DNA from: Tausonia pullulans
Lineage: Eukaryota; Basidiomycota; Tremellomycetes; Cystofilobasidiales; Mrakiaceae
Direction: 5' to 3'
NCBI GenBank assembly: GCA_951802195.1
Contig: OX637622.1
Span: 620,001-684,000, forward strand
Length of the DNA: 64,000 bases
Part shown: positions 31,901-44,107 of the stretch, one piece after another
Layout of the letters: every line of letters begins with the position of its first letter
How positions within the stretch are numbered: position 1 is the stretch's first letter
Made by a program: the position numbers and the translations under genes
Notes under the pieces: generated by a model
What the model saw: the letters and a program-made list of their open reading frames with translations, nothing else
What the model was told of the DNA's origin: nothing
Database searches by the model: none

Positions 31901-34900
31901 TTAGTCGCCCATGTTCCTGACACGCTCCACTCCCTTCCGCCAGCTCCTCGGCGAGATGCACTATGAGAAGACTGCGGACTCTTCCTTCTCGCTTCCCCGC
32001 GCCGGAGGAGTTGCGTACGCCGACCAGCAGTCATGGCTTCAAAATGAGACACTCCGCGAGAACATCCTTTTCGGCTCTCCGTGAGTGGCTAAGTACCTCT
32101 GAAGTCGCGGCGCAGTGTTTGACAGAGCACTGTTTTTACAGCTATGATGAGAAGCGCTACAAGGCCGTCGTTCATCAGTGTGCTCTCGAGCGTGACTTTT
32201 CGCTGTTCGATGCTGGAGACATGACCGAGGTTGGAGAGAAGGGTGAGTTATTGTGACTTTGTTTCTACATCTTCTTATTGACCTAATTGCTCTGCCCACC
32301 TCAGGTCTCACTCTCTCCGGTGGACAGAAAGCTCGTATTACCCTCGCCCGTGCCGTCTACGCCCGCGCCGACATCCTCCTCCTCGACGACGTCCTCTCTG
32401 CGCTTGACGTTCAGACGGCTCGTTGGATCGTTGAGAAGTGCCTCGGGGGTGATGTTCTCGCCGGTCGGACCGTCATCCTCATCGTAAGTCGGTACACTTC
32501 ACTTGTTCGTGGCGGGACACTGACAGACAGCCTCTCACTTCAAGACCCACCATGTCCACATGGTCAGTGACCAGGCCGCCTTCCTTGTCTCGATGCAAGA
32601 CGGTCGTGTCAAGACCCAGGGCTCCGTCAACGACACACTCAAGCAGGACCCCAAGCTTTTCATCGAGGACAAGATTGATGAGAGCAACCAGGAGGCCGCT
32701 GAGGCCATTGAAGTCGTCGAGGGCGCACCCGACGCGATCCCGGACGTCAAGCCCACCAAGGATGGCAAGCTCGTCCTAGCGGAGGAGAAGGCTGAGGGTC
32801 GGGTCTCACGCAAGGCGATCAAACTGCTCATCACCTCGCTCGGTGGACCGATTTTCTGGATCGTCGTCCTCGGTGGACTTATCATCGACCAGTCGTTCAT
32901 CCTCCTCCAGACCTGGTGGCTCGGAGAGTGGTCCCGCCAATACTCGGTTGTGGACGACATCTCGGAGATTTCCGTGCCCTAGTCAGTCGCTGTGCCCACC
33001 ACGACTTGACCTGGTTTGAACCCCAGTTGACTGGAATCTCCCTACCAACAGCTACCTCTTCGTGTACTGCGCCATGGTCATCCTTGGAGTACTCGCCATG
33101 ACCCTCGGCTTCACTGTCTGGGTCTCCGGAGCTGTTCGCTCGGGTATGGTTATCCACAAGAAGGTGAGCTCGCAGTCGTCTAAGTGGGTGATGCACTCTC
33201 TGACGGAACCTCGCTTCCCTCTCAGCTCCTCAACTCTGTCTTCTCTGCCACCCTACGCTGGCTCGACGTCACTCCCCAGGGCCGCATCATCTCGCGGTAT
33301 GACTCGCCTGCATGTCTCATCTCCCGAACAAAGAAGCTGATGATTGCCTCTGCTTATCCCGCATAGCTTCACTCGCGACATGAGGTCCATCGACGGAGAG
33401 TTCACTGAGCTTACCTCGAGCGTCCTCGATATGAGCATCACCCTTATTGTCAAGCTCGCTGCCATCGCCGTCATGGTTCCCCTTTTCTCCCTGACGGGTA
33501 TCCTCGTCGCTGGATTCGGAGGTCTCATTGCCGAGCTCTGTGAGTCCTGTTGGTGCGTTATGATTACTTTCCCGATCTGACGACTCCCTTCGCCATTATA
33601 GACATCCATGCTCAGCTCAGCTGCAAGCGCGAGGGTGAGCCTCCAAGTCTCTTCAACCGTTGGACTCCGCTGACCCTCCTCGCTCCCCAGTCTCCAATGC
33701 CAAGTCGCCGCTCTTCAGCCACTTCGGTGACGCCATCGCTGGCCTCGTCTCTGTCCGCGCCTATGGCGCCGAGAGCAAGGTCCGCAAGGAGGCCATCCGT
33801 CGTGTCGACCGCTACGTCCGAACCATCGTCATCTTTTATGTACGTTTTGTGCTCTTTCTTAAAATCCTCGCCGATGGCTGACGAAAAATCGCAACCTCAA
33901 TAGAATCTCAATCGTTGGTGCAACGTCCGCTTCGACACACTCGCGGCCTGCTTCTCGTGCGGTCTCGCGACTTACCTTGTCTACGGCGCCAACCTGGACG
34001 CCAGCAACGTAGGTTTCACCCTCGCCGTCTCGGTCCAGTTCTCGTCCCTCATCCTCTGGACCGTCCGCGTCGTCAACATGTGGGAGGTCGCTGGCAACTC
34101 GGTCGAGCGTGTCCAGGACTACCTCGTCATCGAGACGGAGAAGGAGAACACGCCCAAGGGCGTACCTCCGGCCTACTGGCCGGCCTCGGGAGACATCAGG
34201 ATTGAGAATCTCAGCGCTCGTTACAGCCCGGACTCGCCCATCGTCCTCGACTCAATCAACATCTCGATCAAGTCCGGCGAGCGGATTGGAGTTGTCGGTA
34301 CGTGGTCTGCTCGTCCGTCGACCGAAAGAAAACGTGCGCTGACGACGGTTTCTTTCTTCAGGCCGCACGGGAAGTGGCAAATCGACGCTCGGCCTCGCTC
34401 TCCTCAGGCTCATCCCGACCACCGGCGACGTATACATTGATGGCATCAATTACAACGAGCTGAACCTCGATGCGCTTCGCCGTAAAATCACCGTGTGTAG
34501 ATTGGGCCTGTTCTACCGTTTCTTTCCCCGCTGACGCCTGACCATTCCCCTCCTGATCTAGATTGTGCCCCAGGACCCGACCCTCTTCTCCGGTACCCTC
34601 CGCCAGAACCTTGACCCTTACTCCGAGCACGAGGACGCTGTTCTCGAGGACGCCCTCCGCTCCTCGGGCCTTACCGGTCTCTCCGAGGCGAGCGCCGCCA
34701 ACCGCGCTGCGGACGGGACGACGACGCCTGGTGGCCACGCCATAACGCTTGAGACGGAGATCTCGGCCGGCGGAGAGAACCTCTCGCAGGGCCAGAAGCA
34801 GCTCGTCGCGCTTGCGAGGGGCCTCGTCCGTAACTCGAAGGTCGTCATCATGGACGAGTCGACGGCATCTGGTGAGTGATACTTGCCCCCGCTCACTTCT

Positions 34901-35255
34901 CAGTGTGAGTCTGGTCGCTTACGAGCAGTTCCGGAAATCACAGTCGACTTCTCTACGGACTCGCTTATCCAGGCCTCGATCCGCTCACGTCTCAACGGTG
35001 CCACACTCATCACCATTGCCCATCGTCTCCGTTCGATCATGGACTACGACAGGGTGGGTGGTCTCTCGTCCATCTTCGTAGAACCATTTCTGACTCGCGC
35101 GCTGTCCCCTGCAGATCCTCGTTCTCAGCACCGGCAAGGTCATTGAATTTGACACACCCAAGCAGCTCCTCAAAAACGAATCTGGCCACCTCAGGGCCCT
35201 TGTCGACGCCTCAGCCGATAGGGAGGACCTCATCGAGATGGCTAACGGTGCTTAG
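28930..35255 (+). CDS. ABC transporter, ABCC/MRP subfamily (Ybt1-like), vacuolar type
   Basis: A full transporter with an N-terminal extra membrane domain and two TMD-NBD halves. It starts MDVFAAQRAFASLPSDLL and ends LIEMANGA, with many short introns. Helices near the start include LSVILFLVQFALIPAAG and LASLVGLVVLATLASFY. NBD1 has Walker A PTGSGKTSLLMALLGEM (split by an intron near 31866), a Q-loop in YADQQSWLQNETL, signature LSGGQKARITLARAVYARA and Walker B ILLLDDVLSALD, with Asp instead of the catalytic Glu, as usual in ABCC proteins. NBD2 has RTGSGKSTLGLALLRLI, IVPQDPTLFSGTLRQNL, LSQGQKQLVALARGLV and VVIMDESTAS with Glu. Such proteins export glutathione or glucuronide conjugates, bile acids or toxic compounds into the vacuole; the substrate cannot be read here. 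One intron holds a 16-nt poly(C) tract. Confidence 0.93.
30790..30805. repeat. Poly(C) tract of 16 in an ABC-transporter intron
   Basis: Sixteen consecutive C on the coding strand inside an intron shortly before the QSGLVSAPLGIAIS-like segment of the first membrane domain. Confidence 0.85.
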
Positions 35256-35433
35256 AGGTTCTTTCGCTGTTCTTTTTCCTTGTTTTCTCTCTCGTGCTGT
35301 GGTGCCTTCTCTCTCGTTTCTCTCTCTCTCTCTCTCTATCCCTTCATATAAACATCATAGGAGACTGTTTCCGCGCTCTGTCTTTGCTCTTAGGTTGAAA
35401 TGCAATGGCCAAGGTGCAGTCTGATTTAGTCAC

Positions 35434-36873
35434 CTACTCGAACCTCAGCTTCACGCCCGCGTTGCTCGACTCGACCTTGGTCGTGGAGCCGCCGTTGCCT
35501 TCGGCGCTGCTAATCCCGACAGACCCCTGAACGCCCCCTCCAGACTCCTGCCGGTCCCTCACACCCTCGCCCTCGACCTGCACGCCTTGAGGTCCGCTCG
35601 TCCGACCGTGGAAAGTTCCTGCGCCAAACGCCCGATGGACAACCTTGACGGCCGCGTTGGATGTCTTCGCCGAAGCATGCACGACGGCGGCCTGGCGGTG
35701 GTCGTACACGATCGAGATGGGTCCGTTGGACGTCTCAATGGAAGCCTTCACCGCGGCTGCGGGTACAGCTGGGGCGAGCAGCCTCGCCTCCGCGACGGAG
35801 ACGGAGGCATTGCTGGTCACGAGCTTGAGCGTCGCTCCTGGGGAGAGATCGATGGCGCCCGAGAGATCGATAGTCTTGTTGCTCGTTTGGGCTTTGAGAG
35901 CGGTAGATATGGACCATGTCGAAGAAGGGGAGGAAGAAGTGACGGAGCCGTTGGCCGTCTGAAGTTCAACGGTTGGGCAAACGAGTCGCTCGCCTGTGAG
36001 CCCTATGGGGGCGTTGGTCGTCTTCAGGCGGAGAGAACGGCTGAATTGGAGAGAGGAGGAGGAGGATAGGATGCCGCCGTTGGTGGTGGTGATGGCAAGG
36101 GAGGCGAGCGGGTGCGAGTCGGCGAGGGAGAGGGTATACGCCGTGTTGGTGGTCGTAGTGGTCAAGGAGGCAGAGGTGGGGAGATGTCGAGAGAAGGAGG
36201 CGCCACGGGGGACCTGGATGCGGGTGTGAAAGTAGATGGGATTCCGGGGGATATGGAGCTTTGTGGGCGTCTATGAGATGGATCGCAGCAAGGCCGGACG
36301 GAATGCGCAAGGGGAGGACATCAGTCAGCTATAGGGAGGGTGCGTTCGTGCGGTCCAGCTTCCCCCACCTGTCACCAAGCGAGAAATACGATTCAGACGT
36401 ACATATAGCCCGACACCACGAGCGGGACCTCCCTCGACCTTAGCGAGCAGACAGAGAGTCACAGCTTCGAGCTCGTCCGGGTCCTGGTACCTCGCTTCGA
36501 TGACAACCCTGATTCCCGATGCTGCCTTCTCACCGTCCTCGGCCTCAATCATCTCAATCACCACATCTCCCTCCGATGTGCTCCCTCTAGCGCGGAAGAA
36601 GTAGTCCGCTGTGGTGGCGTCAGGGCCGTCTAGAGGGAGGTCGAACGTGCACGTCGAGCTGATCCGGTAGAAGCTCGACCCCGAGGCGGGCGACGCCGGG
36701 ACGGGGGGCGAGAATTCCCCGGTAGCGAGGATGTGGCCATCTGAGGCTGGAGGTCTTGGTGCGGGGAAGCTGCTGTAGGAGGAAAGGATGGATCCCATGA
36801 GTGCCGGACAGAAGGGAAAGAGGTGTGAACGTTTGGGTGGGGGCGAAGGGTTGTCGGAATTGACCGATCCCAT
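35434..36873 (-). CDS. DUF7330-like beta-rich protein, unknown function
   Basis: Two exons (complement 36403-36873 and 35434-36270), 435 aa from the start at 36873, or 410 aa from MGSILSSYSSF at 36798. The first part has a compact domain, YRISSTCTFDLPLDGPDATT to YVRL. The second begins PTKLHIPRNPIYFHTRIQVP. Its C-terminal half is a ladder of repeated short strands: LSLADSHPLASLAITTTNGG, LRLKTTNAPIGLTG, VELQTANGSVTS, LKAQTSNKTIDLSG, LKLVTSNASVSVAEA, IETSNGPISIVYD and AKTSNAAVKVVHR. This T(S/T)N-G/A-x-I/V rhythm is that of adhesin-like DUF4097/DUF7330 beta-solenoid proteins, common in basidiomycetes. There is no signal peptide or membrane anchor. It is tail-to-tail with the ABC transporter, 178 bp apart. 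Function unknown. Confidence 0.75.
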
Positions 36874-37133
36874 CTGTTACCCTCGCTAGCTCGCTTGGCA
36901 TCCAACCTCGCCGCAGGCAGCAGTCTTTACAAGTAGACTCAGACAATTCCTGCTTCAGGAAGAGCTGAGGTGTAAGACATCATCCATGAGGAGATCCCTA
37001 AAAATCTAGATACATATGTGCATGGTTGATGTCCCTTCGCGACCGATTGCGAGAGTGCTAGAAATACGGCTGCTCCCTCCCTCCTCCCTCCTCCAAATGT
37101 TACTTCTCCCGACGCCCCATGTGTTTTACAAAA

Positions 37134-40100
37134 TCAAGCCTCCAGCTCTATATCCTCCTCCCCCGATCGATCATCCCTAATTGAACTCTCCTGATACCCG
37201 CCGGAATGCGCTCGATGATGCGGCTTGTACGCAGAGTGGCCTGTCGGACGGGTCGGAGTGCATCCTCCTACTCCGATGATGCTGCCTCTTTGAGAGAGCT
37301 GAGGAGGAGAGACTGCGTCGCCGCCTACTTTTGCGGGTCCAAGGAGCGAGGCGATGGAGTGCTGCGAGGTCTTCTGCCGGGGCGGGGCTGAAGCAGGCGC
37401 CGATGTAGAAGATCCTTTTGTTCCGGGAGCCATTGCAAATCCCCCTTTCGGCATCGGGACAGGTGAATTAACACTCCTCGTCGACGAGGGCGACGAAGCC
37501 GACGTCCCTGTCCCCGACGCGCGGACGCTCCAAGGCGGGAAGGCTGGTGAATCCGCCGTTGAAGATGACGCCGTCGATGAGGCCGTCACGGGACGAATAC
37601 CCATCGTTGTCGTTGGGGGCGGCGGCGGCAGGGCGGGTGTGTGGTGAGAGAGAGGCGGCGGGCTCCCATTGGGTGAGGGGTGTCGACTACTGCGATTGTC
37701 GCTTGGGGAGGGGCCATCGCTGCCCCAGGCGCTCTGAGGAGGCAGCGCGCGCGTTTGAATGGGATCGACGAACCGCTCGCAATGGTAAGGCGGTTGCGGA
37801 GAGGCGTTCGCCGCGCTGTCTCTACGTCGGTGAGAGGAGGAAGAGGGGTCGAAAGGCGGCTGCTGCTGGTATGGATACTGATGCGGCGAAGGAGCCGGAT
37901 GGTCGTGTGACTCTCGGCGCTCGTAAGGGTGGAAATGGGGAGCCGACGTTGAGGATGATGACGAGAGACTCGAGGCTGAGGGCGGGCGGTGCTGGTGATG
38001 CGAATGCTGCTGTTGGTGTAAGCGAGGGTGGCGGGGGTGCTGCTGCTGCCGCTGCTGCGTCGGTGACTGGTGGGGAGGGGGAGCTGGGTGGTGCTGATAC
38101 GACGGTGGCATAGGGACAGCAGCAGCAGCAGCCGTCGAGAGTGGCGCGCTTGTCCACGGCGACGGGGTGTACATCACTGCCGGCTGAGAAGATGGCAGGT
38201 GGGAGCCTAGCGATCCTGGAGCCATCCAAGCGCCAGGGATGAGCCGAGGAGGCGTGGTGGCTGAATCCGGACCGGCAGCGGCGTGCAGGTGCAGGCGCTT
38301 CTGCTGCTGCGATGGAAGCACCTCCTGCATCTCGATGGGGGAGCTCGCGCGCACCGCTACGGCTCCTGCTGGCGGGGGCGGCGGCGGCGGACGAGCCACC
38401 TGCAGCGAGGAGCGCCTGAAGGGGGCAGGAGGAAGGGCCGAGAGGGCCGAGGGCAAAGGACCCGTCGAAGGAGGGAGGGTGAACGTGGGGGCGGTTGAGG
38501 GCTGAGAGGGGAACGGGGAGGGCAGCTTGACCGACTGAGGTGGGGGTTGAAAGGCCGACGCGAGAGAGAGAGAGAACACGCCTCCTGCCGGGCGGCTGTA
38601 GGCCACCGCGGAGGAGGGTGTGGCCGAAGATGAGGAGGCGGAGAAGGATCGCGAAGCGCGATACGCGGTGGTGGTGGCTGGCAAGGCCGCTGGAGGAGGA
38701 GCAGTAACAGGCGGCGTGACGAGGCCAAAAGTGTGGGCCAACGGCAACTGGACCGCCGAGGAGGGCGAATGCTGAGATGGCCTCGACGTTGATGACGGCG
38801 TAGAGGCGACGGAAAGCTGGGCCGGAAAGTCGAGCGGAGCAGCGGCCGCCCCGGGGGGAGGAGCGTCCGGGTATTGCGCAGGAACTGGGACGGGCTCCTG
38901 CGAAATTGGGCGGGACCAGCCTGCAGGGGCAGGGGCATAAGCAGAGGCGGAGCCATCAGATGTCGACCTCGGTGGCGGTGGCGGCGGCGCCGGGACTTGA
39001 TGCTGCTGAGCAGGCCTGCCGGAAAGCTTGCGCTTCTTCTCCCTGTGGTGCTCCTCCGCCCCGGCCTCGGCGAACCGCGTGAGCCAATGGTAGCCCTCGC
39101 GGAGGCGGGCTAGCTCTTCCTCGAGCTGGTTGACACGAGCGAGAAGGGCCGTCCGCTCGGCTGGCCAGCTCGTAGGATCAACGACAACTGCAGCGTCGCC
39201 GTCGTCGTCGTCGGGCGGATGGCGACCGTCAGCTGGCATTGTTTTTAACGTTGTCGAGGCCCGAGAGGCGACGGAGACTACGACGGCTGTGTTTGAAGAC
39301 AGCGGCGAGATGAGAGGAGGGGTCTCATCTCGAGGGCTGAAGAGGGGGCGCCGGCCGTCAACTGCGTCGTCGTATGTGGAGCCGGACGGAGGAGCGGCAC
39401 TGGCGTCTGATAGTGGCAGAAGTCGTCGTGTAATTTGGGGGGCTGACGGCCGGGAAGATCCAGGTAGTGGGGACGCAGAATGAGGAGGCGGAGGCAAGGG
39501 CGACAAGCGCTGCTTGGGTGGTGGCAGGTCGATCTCGCACTGACCCATCTCAATCTTTTCCTCGTCGAAACGAGGACGATTTCGTCGAGGGGAGCTCAAG
39601 CCGACCTCGCAGGGGACTTGGGCGAGTTTGCAGGCCGCACAGGGAGGTCGACCAGGCTCACGGCGTGGTGGGCGTCCGGTCGAAGATCGTATTCCCCGTC
39701 CTCTCTGGCCTGAGCCTCCTTCATCTGAGTTGCTAGGCTCCTGGATGGCCCGATCCGACTCGCGAAGGTCGGGAACGCATCGCTCGCTAATGATAATGAT
39801 GGCACACAAGGACAACAGCCAAGATGAGGATACGAGAGGCGAGGGAGAAAAGGCGGCACGAAGTTATACCGGGGCCACGGATTGACGGAGTATGAAGGTA
39901 GGGGGTGGGAGGAGGGAAGCAAAAGGGATCAGACTCGGTCAGTCAGCGGAAGCGGATGACACCACGCGGCGTAGCGTGGGGGCGGAGGAACGCGAAAGGA
40001 GGCCGGCGGCCCGTCCCAGCGAGCGACATGCGAGCGAGCCCCTTGACGGCTCGACAGCAAGAAGGGAGAGTGCAAACTCACCGAATGAGCAAGCATCGGT

Positions 40101-40719
40101 CGCAGGCAACTCGAGGCCCACCGTCTGAGTCGGGGAACATTGCCGCCGTGTTCTGCTCCGCCGGGCTGAGGGTGCTGCTGGAGAAGCCGGCGGCGGCGAG
40201 CGCGACCCCTGGCGAAGACGGCGACGACGACGGGGCCCAGTGTCGAAGGGTTGACGTCGGCTCGCTCTCAGACGTGGATCTCGTCTTCCCCAGCCGGCCG
40301 ACGCTGGCGGCGACGGTGTGGGCTAGAGTCAGGGAAGAAGAAGACGAAGAGCGAGGAGCGATGCACGGAGACACGGCCACTTTTACAGGATCCCAGTTGT
40401 GCGGCGGCAGCGACGAGCCCAATGGCAGCGACGGCGGCAGCGGGAACGACGCTGGCGAAGGGGGTGATGGTGATGATGACGAAGACCACGGCGTGTGCTG
40501 GTGTTGGTGATGCTGGTGATGGCTAAAGAAGGGGTTTGAGGCGTTTGCGCTTGCCGAGGACGGGGCTAAGACGGGGGCAACACCTATTGAAGTCGAAGGT
40601 GGAAAGGCGCCGCCGTCGCTGTGACGGCTTGCCCCAGCCACGGGCGAGGGCGCATGGTTCCTCGCTGCCAAGAGGGACGGGGGACCAGTCGCCAGTGTCG
40701 GCAGGAGGAAAGCAGCCAT
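37134..40719 (-). CDS. Large Zn2Cys6 transcription regulator with an extended cluster loop
   Basis: Two exons (complement 40082-40719 and 37134-39786), 1096 aa. The fungal binuclear zinc cluster straddles the intron: exon 1 ends VACDRCLLIR, exon 2 adds the third cysteine (ERC), and after a 45-residue loop comes PPCAACKLAQVPCEVG. Spacing is CX2CX6C..45..CX2CX6C, correct apart from the loop. A coiled coil follows (LLARVNQLEEELARLREGYH), then a basic KKRKLSG that could be a nuclear signal. Most of the rest is Ser/Pro/Gln-rich and probably disordered, with HQHHQHQH upstream of the cluster and Gln/His runs near 38000. The N-terminal 200 residues before the cluster are also low complexity. Start MAAFLLPTLATGPPS at 40719 is the best ATG before the cluster. 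Target genes are unknown. Confidence 0.85.
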
Positions 40720-43700
40720 CCGGGTCGGGGCGAGGGCGAGGAGAGCCTCGACGGGCTGAGCGTTAGTGGGGTGAGGAGTGGGGGAGGGCTGTTGACAGGC
40801 GCGACGGCGGTGGTGGCAGCGAGGAGAGGAGAGAAGGGGGGTGGTGGTTGCACCGCATGAACGATAACAAGGGGCGAGGACGCGGGCGGAAGAGAGACGA
40901 GAGGGGGAAAAGATGAGGAGAGAAGAAAGGAAGAAAGGTGAGGCGGAAACCCGTCGATCAGTGCTTGTGTCCAGGGGTTTGAGAGCAAACCGCAAAAGAT
41001 GACAAGCTCTTCCCGCCGAAAAGAGTCAGATCTCGGATCCGAGAAGCGTGCTTTCTTCTCTCCGCTTAACTTTCGACCGATCCTGCCCCAGGCCCGATCG
41101 GCGATCGAAGAGGCCAAGAGGGCGGAGCCCCGTGATGTGGCAGACACCCTCCCCTGTGCTACCCCGCTCCTTTCTCGTCATCCTCCTTCCTCCCTCGCAT
41201 CTATCTTTGTTCACGCGCATGTCGACGGACTGCCGGGCCGCCTTCCCTTGTGTCATGATCGTCATTTCGTCTCGTCTCGCGACTCGACTCAACTCGAACA
41301 ACGTCATCAAGCTAACTACAACTTGCCACCCGCCGCATCAAACAGGGGGTGGGCAGATCAAGACAATCGGAAAGACACGCTACCCAAAGATGCAACAGGG
41401 AGGGAGAAAGAGACGACGAGACAGAACAGCGAGCAGCTAAGGCCAAGGCGACAGACAACTGGACATGCCCAAATCTTAGGGCGGGCGGGCCCCTTGCTCC
41501 CTCGCACGCTTGACCTTGAACTCTCCGTTGGTCGAGAACCCGGCTCGGCTCTCGTGCTTCGCCGGGCATCTAAAACGTTTGGAACATGTAACTTGGTCAA
41601 ACGAGAAACTAACGTCACGCTCTGCACTCAAGCGTGAGTCGGCCGAGCCGCCGCCCCCTGGGTAAGAAGTACTTGCAAGCACTCATTGAACGCACGAAGG
41701 TGACGGACCGGCGGCGTAACCACGAGAGTAGCAAACGAGAAGGAGTGAAGAAGCGCGCGCGAAGCCAAGAGACGGATGACACAAAAGGTGAGCAAGAGAG
41801 AAACACTCACCTCTGCAAGTTCCTTGTTGGTAATATAGGACGAACGCGCGTATCGGCGAAGGAGAAAAGAGGGGTTTCGAAGACGAGGCAGAGGCGAGGG
41901 TGAACCGGGGGGCGGGAAGGCGGAGCGACGCAGCACTGGCGACTGCGAGTCGCGTCTTGATGTCTCTCTAAAAGGAGAGTGGATGACGACGCGAGTAAGG
42001 AGGGTGCAGATTCGTGCGGCGAGGGAACGAGAACAGTTGCGTGCTGGGTGGTCGTCGGGATGGTGAGAGACGCCCGGCTTCTAGGGGACAGAAAAGAAAA
42101 GCCAAGGGATAGACCCGGCAATAGCAGCAGTCGAAGGGAATGCGGGGAGGAGCCGAAAGAGACGACGATGACCGTCGGACGACGTCTGAGCGTGGGCGCG
42201 TGTGTGAGTCGCAGTGTTTTTGGTTTGTGCGGGGTTTTGTGATTCCGAGGAAACCCCCTGTGTCGAGCCCGCTCGATCTTTTGTCTCATTTCGTCTTAGA
42301 GGGAAAGCATTTTCCTCGCTCTCGCTCTGTGCCTGTCAGTCCGCTAGGTAAGGGGCGGATGTTGAACGCCTTGACGTCAATTCCCGAAACGGAGCCGAAG
42401 CGATGATATCATCGTAGAGTAAAAACATCCACCAGAGAAACGACTACGGTCTCGTCAAATCAAGGAGTGTAGTGCCGAGATACCGAGAAAATAGGTGGGG
42501 AGAGATAAAGAGAAGAGACGGGCTCTGAGGCGACATGCCCACACCCCGCCCTCGGCATTCCCTGAAGAGGAAGAGCCAGCCAGAACCGAGAAGGCATCAT
42601 CTTCAGGTGGCCCCGGCGCGCCTCCCTACAAACAAAAAAAGGTGAAAGGGCAGGGTCGAAATACGACCACACTGACGACGACATCGTTAAAAGGCCGAAG
42701 ATGGTGGCTCTCGGCATGCCCGGCAACTCGGTCTCTGCCTTTATTTTCGCAAGCGATGACAGCACAAGGAGAGGTTTCTCTCTCTGTTTCTCTCTTCCCT
42801 GTGAAGGCTCTCAAAGACTGGCACGGCTCCCAGGAGCGTTCTCGCTGTTTAGACAGACGACTCCCGTGGTCTCCTCGACTCTCTCTCACTTCCCGCCTTC
42901 TTACGACTTGAGCCGCCGTCATTCTAGAATTCCGGCCCCATGATCCAACTTCCGTGGGCGTCTGCGTGGTGTCGTTTTTTGCTCCTTTGCCTCCTCTCTC
43001 CCTTTTTGCCCGCTGTCCTTGGCAGAGGGAGCGAAACCCCCGTCTCGGCAACTCGGAAGAGAAGAAGCCGCTTTGAAGGATGTCGCCGCCGGCATTACTC
43101 GGAGGACAGAGGTGTAAGGAGGAGAGTTAATTGCTTTCTCTGCCTTTCGTTATCTGGATCCGTTAGTACACAGAGGAATGCACGCCAATCTCGCTTGAAA
43201 TTTCTATCATGCTTCCCGGCATGACCAACAGCACCATGAAAGTGAGCTTGTCGCTTTCGAACGAATGAAGACGTTACACATAAAGATACCGCTGTTTGGC
43301 TCGATTCGAGGTGATTTGAGAAGGAGGCAGGTAAGTCGTGTGTGCCTTAAGCATACTGCGGGTTCGTTCCACAGAGCGAGCTTCACTCGACATTCCAGCA
43401 AGCCCGCCCAACACGCCGCCTCGCTACTGGCTAAATAACCCGCCCCCCGCCCCTCCCTTTCATCGTCCCGGACAGCTGGCAGGAGGACCTCCCAACCCTC
43501 CCCAGCGCCGTCTGGAGGCGACGCTGACATCAGTCAGCTCAAGGCCCTTTGCTGAGCCTCGCCTGGGGACGTTGACCTCGCTCATCACCTCTTCTCTCCA
43601 TCCTCCATCCCAGGTGCCAGACCTAGGCTCGCAAGACTCACACGCGCTCGCGTTCGCCACAACGTCTCCACCAGCTGCGTCCTTTGCCTCGGTCGGGCTA

Positions 43701-43774
43701 AGGAGGATTTTTTTTCACTTCCTCATCGAGTACTTAGTCGTGCGAAAGATCTGGGATGCTGCCTCAACGCTTGT
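40720..43774. other. Long non-coding region upstream of the Zn2Cys6 gene
   Basis: About 3 kb with many GC-rich reading frames but no family I recognise and no consistent exon chain. It should hold the Zn2Cys6 promoter and leader. Frames that look superficially like genes (around 41000-41640 and 42940-43224, the latter with a Leu-rich start) lack support. No RNA gene seen. Confidence 0.4.
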
Positions 43775-44107
43775 CTACCCATCTGCGTCCAGTGAGCTGC
43801 CTCTGTTGCGCGACATCGTCTGTCCGCCGTCGCCGAGCGGTCCAGCCACACTCTTCTCTTCCATATCATCGTCTCCACCCAGATCCACCGCCTCTCCAGG
43901 AGCATAAGGTTCAGCCATGCCGTGGTGCTCGGAGAGGTTAAGGCCGGTGATGTCGCCGAGGTTGCTCAGGAGAGTCGTAGGACGTTCCAGGCGGCCATGG
44001 TGTGCGCTGAGACGTCCCGCGCGGGCCAGGGAAAGAAGGGTCGTAGAGCGGCTGAGACGGTGGGCTAAGATGGGATGTGGCCTAAGTCTGGCTGGTTTGA
44101 TGGTCAT
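43775..44107 (-). CDS. Small hypothetical protein, 110 aa
   Basis: A single open frame with good codon composition for this genome (GC-rich third positions such as GGC, GAC, ATC, CTC). The start MTIKPARLRPHPILAHRL and the next segment RSTTLLSLARAGRLSAHHGR are basic with few acidic residues, like a mitochondrial presequence. The middle reads LLSNLGDITGLNLSEHHG and the C-terminal half is acidic (VDLGGDDDMEEKS). I do not recognise the family. Upstream in-frame sequence to about 44130 is open too, so the true start may be further out or in another exon. It is divergent from the F-BAR gene. Confidence 0.4.
   Translation of the reverse strand: MTIKPARLRPHPILAHRLSRSTTLLSLARAGRLSAHHGRLERPTTLLSNLGDITGLNLSEHHGMAEPYAPGEAVDLGGDDDMEEKSVAGPLGDGGQTMSRNRGSSLDADG

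Noticed and set aside
40999-41637. 212-codon plus-strand frame upstream of the Zn2Cys6 gene
   Set aside because: Composition is low in hydrophobic residues, no domain, and it overlaps the likely promoter and leader of a divergent gene.
42940-43224. Plus-strand frame with a signal-peptide-like Leu-rich start
   Set aside because: After the hydrophobic start the sequence turns Arg/Ser-rich without cysteine pattern or splice logic; likely chance.
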